From: Natrialbaceae archaeon Tc-Br11_E2g14
GTDB taxonomy: Archaea; Halobacteriota; Halobacteria; Halobacteriales; Natrialbaceae
Length of the DNA: 43,544 bases
Reading direction: 5' to 3'
Assembly (NCBI GenBank): GCA_001564275.1
Contig: LKND01000013.1
Coordinates: forward strand, 1 to 43,544
The notes below the pieces were generated by a model. That model was given only the letters and a program-made list of their open reading frames with translations. It was not told where the DNA came from and searched no databases. This document shows, one piece after another, positions 7,911 through 14,061 of the stretch (position 1 is its first letter; each line of letters begins with the position of its first letter). Made by a program: the position numbers and the translations under genes.

Positions 7911-8381
7911 TCAGTCGTCCTCGAAGAGTTCGACCGCGGCGTCGTAGGAGTACGTGAACTCGGGGTCGATCTCGTCGCCGCGGTAGTAGTCGACCAGGCG
8001 ACGGACCTTCGACTCCGTGTTCTGCAGCGAGCGCTTGTTCTGGTAGTCCTGTGGGTTCGCCTCGATGTGTTCACGGAGGTCGATCGCTCGCTCCATCAGG
8101 TTGCGCAGGTCCTCGGGAACGTCCGCTTTGGCGTCGTGTTCCTCGAGGATGTCGGTGACCTTCTTCCCGGTCGCGAGTTTCACGTTCGGGATCGGCGTGC
8201 CGGTCACGCCCTCGTCACGCAGTTTGAGGCCGATCTGGCTTGGATCGTGCCCCTGTTCGGCCAGTTCGACGACCCGAGATTCGATCTTCTCGGCGTCGAC
8301 GTCGCTCCACTCCGGTGGTTCGTCTGCCGTCGGCTTGTCCGAACCGGACGAGCCGCGACGGCGGGTGTGCATTCGTGCCAT
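7911..8381 (-). CDS. rps15: Small ribosomal subunit protein uS15
   Basis: 156 residues starting MARMHTRRRGSSGSDKP, the normal N-terminus of archaeal/eukaryotic-type S15, followed by the archaeal N-terminal extension (VELAEQGHDPSQIGLKLRDE) and the S15 core (LQNTESKVRRLVDYYRGDE). It binds 16S rRNA in the central domain. It heads the four-gene operon ending in rps3ae. In-frame codons before 8381 exist but lie outside the family's N-terminus. Confidence 0.97.
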   Translation of the reverse strand: MARMHTRRRGSSGSDKPTADEPPEWSDVDAEKIESRVVELAEQGHDPSQIGLKLRDEGVTGTPIPNVKLATGKKVTDILEEHDAKADVPEDLRNLMERAIDLREHIEANPQDYQNKRSLQNTESKVRRLVDYYRGDEIDPEFTYSYDAAVELFEDD

Positions 8382-8525
8382 TGCTGAGGATAGGAACCGC
8401 ACTGACCGCGAGGTGATGTATCCGGCACTGTGCCGGGTGCACTTCCGCAATCCCAAGTCGCCAACGAATCGGGCGACGAGTCAGATTTGCGGCCGTGCGC
8501 TTCCCAGTTGAGACTGGCTCGATGG

Positions 8526-8533
8526 CCTAAAAA
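8526..8533 (-). promoter_or_regulatory. Possible TATA box of the rps15 operon
   Basis: The minus strand reads CCCTTTTTAGGCC here, the only AT-rich box in the 199 bases between rps15 and the next upstream gene. It would give a leader of roughly 120 bases before the rps15 ATG. This is a weak call from sequence shape only. Confidence 0.35.
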
Positions 8534-8580
8534 GGGTTGCGACCTGTCTTTCGAGCGGGTCGTACGGTGATCGCGGCCGA

Positions 8581-9561
8581 TCAAGCTGGGGTCGCCGGCT
8601 CGTCGGCTTCGGGAACCCCTCGCTCTCGGTTTCGCTCTTCGGTGTCTGCCTCCTCGAGCAACTCCCGAAACTTCGCTGAGCGTTCCTCGATGTACTGGCG
8701 GGTCTTCGTGTCGGGCGATTCGTCCCGCGACTCGATCAGGAACGTGGTGATGACGACGGTCTTCACCCAGGGCTTTAGCAGGCCCGTATAGATCGTCACT
8801 AGGAGGCCACCGATGACGATCCAGCCAGCCAGTTCGAAGCCTGTCGAGAACCCGCTCAGGATGCCCGCGAGGGGAGTGAACGCGAGGAACAGGGCAATCG
8901 TGGCCCCGTACAGTCCCACGACGATCAGCATCGTCGACATGAGGACCGGTTTCCAGCTCTTGGCGTAGAGCACGAGTCCGTCGCTGGCCGCTCGCCAGCG
9001 GTTCTCCTCCTCGCTGAGGAACATGTGGGCGATGATGGCCTCGTCGATGTACGACGCAGCAATCGCGACTGCTCGACCCACGAACTCGATGAGTTGTTTC
9101 AGATTCGGGACGAACGAGACCAGATTCGACACGGAGAGTACGCGCCGATTGAACTGTTTGATTACCGATTTGACCACCATGTCGACGGCAAACAGCGCGC
9201 TCGCTTCCGTGAAGTGCTCTTTGACCTGCCCCGTACCGTAGGAGAGCTGATTCGACGGCGTTGCCCCCGTCTGCACGATATGAGCGATAACGGCGATGTG
9301 TCCGGCTTTCACGAGATAGAGCGCGTACCGCACGAACAGTCGCCAGGCCTTGACGAACAGCACGAAGGCGATGAGCAAGCCGACAATCGCCACCCAACCC
9401 GACACGGTCCCCGCATCGACGAAGGTGTAGGCGAGCCAGCCGATCACCCCGAAGTACGCGATCGACGCGATACCCAAAAACAGCCCGATCCCCATCCGTA
9501 CCAGCACGAAGGGCATCGTCTTGATGTAGATGCCCGTTGCCTTCGCGAAGTGCAACACCAT
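8581..9561 (-). CDS. Multi-pass membrane protein of unknown function
   Basis: 326 residues. Hydrophobic segments at ~20-45, ~55-75, ~80-97 and ~205-265 predict about six membrane helices. A central amphipathic stretch (residues ~105-180) contains NRRVLSVSNLVSFVPNLKQLIEFVG and ASYIDEAIIAHMFLSEEENRW. The C-terminal ~60 residues are charged and likely cytoplasmic. The layout is faintly reminiscent of choline-transporter-like proteins, but I see no diagnostic motif and do not assign a function. The ATG at 9561 follows a TATA box by about 25 bases. Confidence 0.8.
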   Translation of the reverse strand: MVLHFAKATGIYIKTMPFVLVRMGIGLFLGIASIAYFGVIGWLAYTFVDAGTVSGWVAIVGLLIAFVLFVKAWRLFVRYALYLVKAGHIAVIAHIVQTGATPSNQLSYGTGQVKEHFTEASALFAVDMVVKSVIKQFNRRVLSVSNLVSFVPNLKQLIEFVGRAVAIAASYIDEAIIAHMFLSEEENRWRAASDGLVLYAKSWKPVLMSTMLIVVGLYGATIALFLAFTPLAGILSGFSTGFELAGWIVIGGLLVTIYTGLLKPWVKTVVITTFLIESRDESPDTKTRQYIEERSAKFRELLEEADTEERNRERGVPEADEPATPA

Positions 9562-9584
9562 AGCTCCTGTTATTGTTGGTATCC

Positions 9585-9592
9585 TATATAAA
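9585..9592 (-). promoter_or_regulatory. TATA box of the membrane protein gene
   Basis: The minus strand reads GAGTTTATATAGG, 24-31 bases upstream of the ATG at 9561. Strong AT core and correct spacing for a leaderless transcript. Confidence 0.6.
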
Positions 9593-9761
9593 CTCGAGTA
9601 ATTTTATACATCTCTATACGAATAGAGAATTAGTCTGCGATGTCAGACCGTATTGGCAGTTGACTGGTACCCCGGCCTCGTGTGCTCGAGTTCGATTCTG
9701 GATATTCGTTCCGACTCAAAATCATGTGCCAACGTCACGCCTGCACACCAATTTCGAGGGG

Positions 9762-9768
9762 TTTATCT
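9762..9768 (+). promoter_or_regulatory. TATA box of the tRNA-Ala gene
   Basis: GGGTTTATCTACACC lies 32-38 bases before the first base of the mature tRNA at 9800, suitable for a short 5' leader removed by RNase P. Confidence 0.55.
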
Positions 9769-9799
9769 ACACCGGTCTAGAATCTGTGGTTGCAACGGC

Positions 9800-9871
9800 G
9801 GGCTCGTAGATCAGTGGTAGATCACTCCCTTGGCATGGGAGAGGCCCCGGGTTCAAATCCCGGCGAGTCCA
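9800..9871 (+). tRNA. tRNA-Ala (anticodon GGC)
   Basis: 72 bases. The acceptor stem GGGCTCG pairs with CGAGTCC (one G-T pair), followed by discriminator A at 9871. The anticodon arm CTCCC-TTGGCAT-GGGAG carries GGC in the loop. The T arm CCGGG-TTCAAAT-CCCGG is perfect. The 3' CCA is not encoded, so it must be added. There is no intron. Confidence 0.96.
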
Positions 9872-10227
9872 CTTCTCTCCGCTCGCGTTGCTCGAGTCGG
9901 TCAGTGAACTCACCGTACGTCGCAAACACCTGGCATTTGCTCAGTCCCGGCGAGCCACCAGCTCAGGAGGCGAACACGCTCACTGGTCACTCGAGTCGTC
10001 ACCACACGAGATTGCGTTGTGCAAACCGCTCGGGTGCAGGGTGGACGATTCACTGACTGTCACCTTTCACAGGGGTTCGATAGCCGAAGAATGCCCATCG
10101 AGGACGGCGGCGAGAGAGGTAGTTCGAAAACCGCCGACACGGAGACCTGAAGTGATCGAGCCTTCGATTCAGTGATGGCCGTATCACACGTCTGAAGTGT
10201 CTGCGTGCGGCCAACACGTCGGGGAGA
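9872..10227. other. Intergenic region, no feature recognised
   Basis: 356 bases between the tRNA and the SCO1-like gene. Open frames here are short, have no family resemblance and overlap in several phases. I see no strong hairpin, promoter or second tRNA, and no duplicated tRNA 3' end that would mark an integration site. Confidence 0.6.
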
Positions 10228-10908
10228 TCACGATTGGTTGACGACCGTCTCGATATCGGCGAAGACCTGTTCACGGTCGAGTGTCTCCCCGCGATAGGCC
10301 CGTTCGACGACACCCTCGGGATTGACGAGAAACGTGACGACGATGTGATTAAAATCGTAGGATTCCATGCGTTCACTTTCGTCGACCCGCTCGTACTCGA
10401 GGCCGAGTTGGGCTTCGACGATCTCGGAGGCTTCCTCGTCGTCCCCCGGACGGAGGTAATACCAGTTTCCAGCCTCGAGGTCGACGCTGTTCATCTGGGC
10501 GTTTTCCCGGAGCATGTCGGCGTCGTCACGCTCCGGATCGAACGTAATCGCGAAAAAGTCGACCGCATCGGTGAGGCCGTTTTGCGTTGTCATCGATTGC
10601 ACCTCCGCCAGCCGTCGGATTAACACCCCACACTCGGCCGGACAGGCCGCGAAGAACGTGGTGAGGATGGCCGTGGTATCCAACTGGTCGGTGTCGATAG
10701 CGGTGTCACTCAGGGGGTCGACGAGTTCGAACGAGGGAAGGGGTTCGCCGTATGCAGGGTAGGGAAGGTTGCTACTCTCTGCCCGCTGGTCGTCCGCCGG
10801 TGACAGAATAACGTCCTCGGGTTGGTCTTCGAACAGACCTGTCACACACCCTGCCAGCGCGAGTGTTCCGCCCGTTCCGAGTGCACCGAGGTAGGCTCGC
10901 CGATCCAT
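10228..10908 (-). CDS. SCO1/SenC-family copper chaperone, lipoprotein
   Basis: 226 residues. MDRRAYLGALGTGGTLALAG-C21 is a Tat/lipobox signal, so the protein should be anchored on the outer face of the membrane. The thioredoxin-like domain has C89-P-A-E-C93 (CxxxC) and H188 (FNHIVVTFLV), the three copper ligands of SCO proteins. SCO proteins deliver copper to the CuA site of cytochrome oxidase or act in thiol chemistry. An IS1341-type element begins about 50 bases upstream of its start and separates it from a SafE-like membrane gene on the same strand. Confidence 0.9.
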   Translation of the reverse strand: MDRRAYLGALGTGGTLALAGCVTGLFEDQPEDVILSPADDQRAESSNLPYPAYGEPLPSFELVDPLSDTAIDTDQLDTTAILTTFFAACPAECGVLIRRLAEVQSMTTQNGLTDAVDFFAITFDPERDDADMLRENAQMNSVDLEAGNWYYLRPGDDEEASEIVEAQLGLEYERVDESERMESYDFNHIVVTFLVNPEGVVERAYRGETLDREQVFADIETVVNQS

Positions 10909-10967
10909 ACGGGCGACTTCGGACCTCGAGGAAATAACCCGACTGGTTCAATTACCGAAATAAACAA

Positions 10968-10989
10968 CCACGGGTCGGGTGACCCGTGG
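10968..10989. repeat. Left-end hairpin of the IS1341-type element
   Basis: CCACGGGTC pairs perfectly with GACCCGTGG around the loop GGGT. Subterminal hairpins like this are the recognition structures of IS200/IS605 Y1 transposases. Confidence 0.75.
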
Positions 10990-11129
10990 CTTTTGTAATT
11001 CCCTCAGCCTATGCCGATAGCACTCCACGCGAAGCGATTTCGCGGGATGAGGGTGGGCGGTTTACAGAGCGCCCCGACCCAGACAGCCTCACCTTCCGAA
11101 CAAACGGTTGGGTTTTGCTGAATCGAGGC

Positions 11130-11180
11130 GCTAAGCCCCCTTCCTCAGCGAGCGCCGAAGGCGCGAGCAGGGAGGGGATA
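11130..11180. repeat. Right-end-like structure located upstream of tnpB
   Basis: AAGCCCCCTTCCTC ... GCGCC-GAA-GGCGC ... GAGCAGGGAGGGGATA repeats the design of the true right end at 12817-12870 (AAGCCCCACCCTC, inner hairpin, GAGTAGGGTGGGGTA). It could be the right end of an older or miniature element into which the present one inserted, or an internal regulatory RNA structure. Confidence 0.55.
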
Positions 11181-11188
11181 CAGCGTCC

Positions 11189-11237
11189 CCAGAAATCTTC
11201 GATTTCTGGTGTGCGAACGAGACGCGGTACGTCTCGT
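11189..11237. repeat. Twin hairpin 1 (upstream of the RHH gene)
   Basis: Hairpin one: CCAGAAATC-TTC-GATTTCTGG (11189-11209), 9 perfect pairs. After 7 bases comes hairpin two: ACGAGACG-CGGTA-CGTCTCGT (11217-11237), 8 perfect pairs. Both arms are related to those of twin hairpin 2 inside tnpB, but in the opposite order. Confidence 0.8.
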
Positions 11238-11306
11238 CAACGCCGCGAGAGGTTCTTGGACTATACTACCGCAGGCCCACAGGCCCACGAAACCAGAAGT
11301 GTTTTG

Positions 11307-11321
11307 TATGCAAATTGCATA
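11307..11321. promoter_or_regulatory. 15-bp palindrome upstream of the RHH-tnpB genes (possible operator)
   Basis: TATGCAA-A-TTGCATA has perfect 7-bp arms and ends 9 bases before the ATG at 11331. RHH proteins bind such short dyads, so autoregulation by the adjacent small protein is a reasonable inference. A second palindrome of the same 7-1-7 design lies before the other tnpB at 43103. Confidence 0.5.
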
Positions 11322-11330
11322 AGTTATGAC

Positions 11331-11456
11331 ATGGCAACGCGAAAGACCATTTCAATCCGAGACGACCAAGAGGAGTGGATACAGGACAACCACCTGAATC
11401 TGTCGTCGTTCGTTCAGGAGAAACTCGACGAGCTCATCGAAGAACGCGAAAACTGA
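11331..11456 (+). CDS. Small ribbon-helix-helix protein of the IS1341-type element
   Basis: 41 residues: the N-terminal RKTISIRDDQEEWIQDNH is a strand followed by a helix, then NLSSFVQEKLDELIEE forms a second helix, the classic RHH/CopG/MetJ arrangement of small DNA-binding repressors. Its TGA overlaps the tnpB ATG by one base (TGATG), so the two genes are translationally coupled. Small proteins of this type are found before tnpB in haloarchaeal IS1341-type elements; a regulatory role over tnpB is inference. The frame is open further upstream, but that part is low-complexity and lies over the twin hairpin, so the ATG at 11331 is preferred. Confidence 0.75.
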   Translation: MATRKTISIRDDQEEWIQDNHLNLSSFVQEKLDELIEEREN

Positions 11457-11904
11457 TGTATCACGCCTACAAGTATCGCCTCGAGCCATCCGACGCCCAA
11501 CGCGAGGAGTTGGACCGTCACCGCGATATCTGTAGGCAACTGTACAATCACACTCGCTATCGCCTCAACGAGTACCGAGAGAACCACGGCGAACTACCGT
11601 CCATAACCACGCTTCGGTCGGAGCTACCTGACCTCAAAAAGTGGTGGGACGACCTCAATGACGTGTACTCGAAGCTACTCCAAACTGTGGTCGAACGACT
11701 GTTCGACAACCTCAGTAGCCTTTCTGCGCTCAAGCAAAACGGCTACGGAGTCGGCCAACTCAAGTGGAAGCTACCACGCGAGTTCCGCAGTTTCACGTAC
11801 AACCAGTCTGGCTTCAAGCTCGACAAGAAGGGCGGTCAGACTGTCTTGTCCTCTCGAAACTTGCGGACATACCGATCCGGCTCCACCGAGAGATTCCCGA
11901 CGTT

Positions 11905-11954
11905 CACGAGAGCGACAGCTCTCGTGCAGCCCATCAGAAATCTCCGATTTCTGA
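11905..11954. repeat. Twin hairpin 2, in frame inside tnpB
   Basis: CACGAGAGC-GACA-GCTCTCGTG (11905-11926), 9 perfect pairs, then 7 bases, then TCAGAAATC-TCC-GATTTCTGA (11934-11954), 9 perfect pairs. The block 11902-11958 adds about 19 codons (VHESDSSRAAHQKSPISED) between REIPD and DAALKQVTL without breaking the frame. Confidence 0.82.
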
Positions 11955-12587
11955 GGACGACGCCGCACTCAAACAGGTCACGCTCAAGAAGGAGCCAACG
12001 GGAGAGTGGTTCGCCACCTTCGGTGTCGAAATCGACCGAGAGCCACCGCAAAAGCCCGACCAGCCGAAGAACGTCGTCGGTATCGACGTGGGCATCCTGA
12101 AGTACGCCCAGGACACCGACGGTCACGCGATTGAATCGGTCGACCTCTCGGACGAACGCGATCGACTCGAACGAGAGCAACGGAAACTCTCGCGCAAAGA
12201 ACACGGGTCGAACAACTACGAGAAGCAACGCCGCCGAGTGGCCGAATGCCATGCTGACCTGACGCGAAAGCGCCGGGACTTTTTGCACAAACTCTCGAAC
12301 TACTACGCTCGAGAGTACGATCTCGTGGCCGTCGAAGACCTTGACGCGAAAGGATTGATCCAACTTGACGGCAACTCTCGGAACCGTGCTGGAGCAGCGT
12401 GGGGGATGTTCTTGCGGATGCTCGAGTACAAGTGCGAACGCGAGAGTACGCATTTCGTGGCTGTCGATCCGGCTGGAACGACCAAAGAGTGTGCGGCTTG
12501 CGGTGTGTCGAGCGAGAAACCGCTGTGGGTCCGCGAACACTCGTGTCCGTCGTGCGGGTTCACCGCTGATCGGGACTGGAATGCGGT

Positions 12588-12629
12588 CGTCAGACGTAGT
12601 CTGACGGGCAGCAAACGCGTAGCGTTTGC
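12588..12629. repeat. Twin hairpin 3, in frame inside tnpB
   Basis: CGTCAGAC-GTA-GTCTGACG (12588-12606), then 4 bases, then GCAAACGC-GTA-GCGTTTGC (12611-12629); both stems have 8 perfect pairs. The block 12586-12633 (48 bases) encodes VVRRSLTGSKRVAFAT, which splits the usual DRDWNA-(A)-WNILSRG region of TnpB. Confidence 0.82.
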
Positions 12630-12696
12630 GACGGCGTGGAACATTCTTTCTCGCGGGATCAAGCAGGTAGGGGCGGGACGCTCCGAATCAACGTCC

Positions 12697-12745
12697 TCAG
12701 AATCGAAAGATTCTGATGGCCTGTGAAAATCGCTGTGCGATTTTC
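12697..12745. repeat. Twin hairpin 4, spanning the tnpB stop codon
   Basis: TCAGAATC-GAAA-GATTCTGA (12697-12716), 8 pairs, then 8 bases, then GAAAATCGC-TGT-GCGATTTTC (12725-12745), 9 pairs. The first hairpin encodes the last residues of TnpB (SESKDSDGL) and the second starts at the stop codon, within the region expected to give the guide RNA. Confidence 0.8.
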
Positions 12746-12876
12746 GAACGCCTGTGGAGACTGCGCTCCCTACGGGAACCACTTCGGTTCCTGCAAAGCG
12801 CGTCCTCGAAGCAGGAAGCCCCACCCTCAAGGAGCGAACGGCGTCAGCCGTGAGCGAGTAGGGTGGGGTAGTTCAC
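12746..12876 (+). ncRNA. Candidate right-end (omega) guide RNA scaffold
   Basis: The non-coding right end folds into GGAACC-ACTTC-GGTTCC (12775-12791), an alternative stem TTCCTGC/GCAGGAA (12788-12794 with 12811-12817), and a terminal two-part structure: outer stem CCCCACCCT (12819-12827) with AGGGTGGGG (12860-12868), inner hairpin ACGGC-GTCA-GCCGT (12838-12851). TnpB guide RNAs cover the 3' end of tnpB plus the right end and take their guide from the flanking DNA. The guide here would start at about 12877, inside the 3' end of the SafE-like gene. The role is inferred from the family; the start of the RNA is unknown. Confidence 0.6.
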
Positions 12877-13688
12877 AGCGGTTGGTAGTACGGAATGTGA
12901 GGATGAGGGAGGGGCACACCGATACTGGCCAATCCATGCTGGAGCGGAATGTACCCGAGGACAATGAACGCGACGCCGAGGACGCGGTGGAGACGGAGCC
13001 GTGTCTGGACGCTCACCGATTGAAAGAGCGTCGCGTACAGAAACAGCGATGGAATCGTCCCCAGGCCGAGTGCAGCGAGCGACGTCCCACCGGCAACCGG
13101 GGACCCGAGGATGAACGCATAGAGGTAGGCTGGATAGATGATCGGACAGGGCAACAATCCATGGGCACCACCGAGGCCGACGATCCGAACGTCGCCAACC
13201 CACTCGTCGACTCGAGCGAGCAATCGACCCTGTATGCGTGCGAGCACCGGCCCGAATACCGGCATCGAGACGCTCCCTCCGAGGGAGGTCCGTCCGGTGA
13301 GGTAGCTCACGCCGATGGCAATGATGATGAGACCGACGAGGACGCCAGCGAAGAGGTGGACGTCCGTAACCACGGTGCTTAGCGTTCGAGGGGTGACGAA
13401 CGCGACCGTTCCAGCGAGACCGAACAGCCCACCGAGCAGTGCGTAGCTCGTCGCTCGACCGAGGTTGAACAGGGCGTGTTGACGAACGGCACGAAGGGTC
13501 AAGACGTCGCCTCCTGTCCGGTCGGTCTCCGTGAGCCGGTCGGCGTAGACGGTCACCAGTGGACCACACATCCCGAGACAGTGTGCACCACCGAGCAACC
13601 CGATCAGAAAGAAGATGCCGAGACTGAGCGGTTCGACGGCCATCGGGTCGAGTGCGGGATCGTGGCACGTCTCGAGTGGTAAGGGCAT
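12873..13688 (-). CDS. SafE/DsbD_2-type membrane protein (possible copper or thiol transport)
   Basis: 271 residues from the ATG at 13688 (MPLPLETCHDPALDPMAVEP); the ATG at 13643 (MAVEPLSLG) is also possible. The first helix carries GGAHCLGMCGPL, the CxxxC signature of the DsbD_2/SafE (UreH-like) family, and a later GGAHGLLPCPIIYPAYLYA segment contains the second conserved Pro-Cys-Pro. About six membrane helices are visible. Relatives take part in copper delivery to haem-copper oxidases or move reducing power across the membrane. A SCO1-like gene lies on the same strand just beyond the IS element, which supports a copper role. The TGA stop (12873-12875) lies inside the terminal GTTCAC of the element, so the original 3' end may be altered. 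Confidence 0.8.
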   Translation of the reverse strand: MPLPLETCHDPALDPMAVEPLSLGIFFLIGLLGGAHCLGMCGPLVTVYADRLTETDRTGGDVLTLRAVRQHALFNLGRATSYALLGGLFGLAGTVAFVTPRTLSTVVTDVHLFAGVLVGLIIIAIGVSYLTGRTSLGGSVSMPVFGPVLARIQGRLLARVDEWVGDVRIVGLGGAHGLLPCPIIYPAYLYAFILGSPVAGGTSLAALGLGTIPSLFLYATLFQSVSVQTRLRLHRVLGVAFIVLGYIPLQHGLASIGVPLPHPHIPYYQPL

Positions 13689-14061
13689 TCGACGGTCGCT
13701 ACGGACGGACCGGTCAAGAGGAATCTGGTGCAGTTGTCGAATGTGTTCGAGGGGTGGGCCCGACGCGACACTCCTGTCACCCGAACCGATGGCCACGCGA
13801 TCGTCGAGACGTCTCGCAACCAGGTGGACATTGACGTGCAGTGATTAACCGGTACCACACGATCAGCGTGTCATAGAAATCCTCCACGCTTTGTCTATTG
13901 AAGTCTTGTCAAGACTCACGCGCAAAATAAAGCGCGGGAAAGTGCCACGAGGCGAAGACTGATGCAGTAGCGATCTGGGGTTTTCAGTATAGGTGACTGA
14001 TCTTGCGCGGTAAATTTGGATCACTCCATAGCTATTTGAGGACTGTTAACAAACTACACAT
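13689..14061. other. Intergenic region with a short palindrome
   Basis: 373 bases between the divergent SafE-like and Mrr/HhH genes. A perfect palindrome AGTCTTG-T-CAAGACT lies at 13902-13916, followed by GCGC-AAAATAAA-GCGC. Base composition changes here from GC-rich to AT-rich, marking the left edge of the island with the Mrr-like gene. The minus-strand frame into 13796 is open and could extend the SafE-like protein, but those residues do not look like the family. Confidence 0.5.

Larger units (their letters stand above)
11456..12726 (+). pseudogene. tnpB: tnpB, RNA-guided endonuclease of IS1341 type, frameshifted
   Basis: The N-terminal part (MYHAYKYRLEPSDAQREELD ...) is read in one frame to about 11850 (KKGGQTVL), and the rest continues in the preceding frame (LSKLADIPIRLHREIP ...) to 12726. 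A one-base loss around 11841-11856 explains this. The downstream half keeps the RuvC residues: D in VVGIDVGILK, E in LVAVEDLDAK and D in ADRDWNA, plus the zinc ribbon CAAC...CPSC. Two in-frame insertions, each holding two perfect hairpins, lie at 11902-11958 (19 codons) and 12586-12633 (16 codons, between NA and AWNILSRG in the RuvC-III region). TnpB cuts DNA under guidance of an RNA made from the element's right end. Unless frameshifting or a sequencing error is involved, this copy is inactive. Confidence 0.88.
10956..12876 (+). mobile_element. IS1341-type (IS200/IS605 family, tnpB-only) element
   Basis: The element contains a small ribbon-helix-helix gene and a tnpB pseudogene but no tnpA. 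The left side has a subterminal hairpin at 10968-10989; a TTAC at 10952-10955 just before 10956 is a candidate insertion tetranucleotide (inferred from IS605 chemistry). The right side ends in a hairpin structure and the sequence GGGTGGGGTAGTTCAC (to 12876), typical of haloarchaeal tnpB elements. As expected for the family there are no terminal inverted repeats and no target duplication. The exact ends are inferred. Four twin-hairpin units are embedded in it. Confidence 0.75.

Noticed and set aside
9800-10968. Integration island next to tRNA-Ala
   Set aside because: No repeated tRNA 3' end or integrase gene within the window; the nearby IS element is a separate event.
10986-11330. Longer version of the RHH protein reading from 10986
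   Set aside because: The upstream part runs over the left-end structures and twin hairpin 1 and shows no protein family character; the ATG at 11331 fits the RHH fold exactly.
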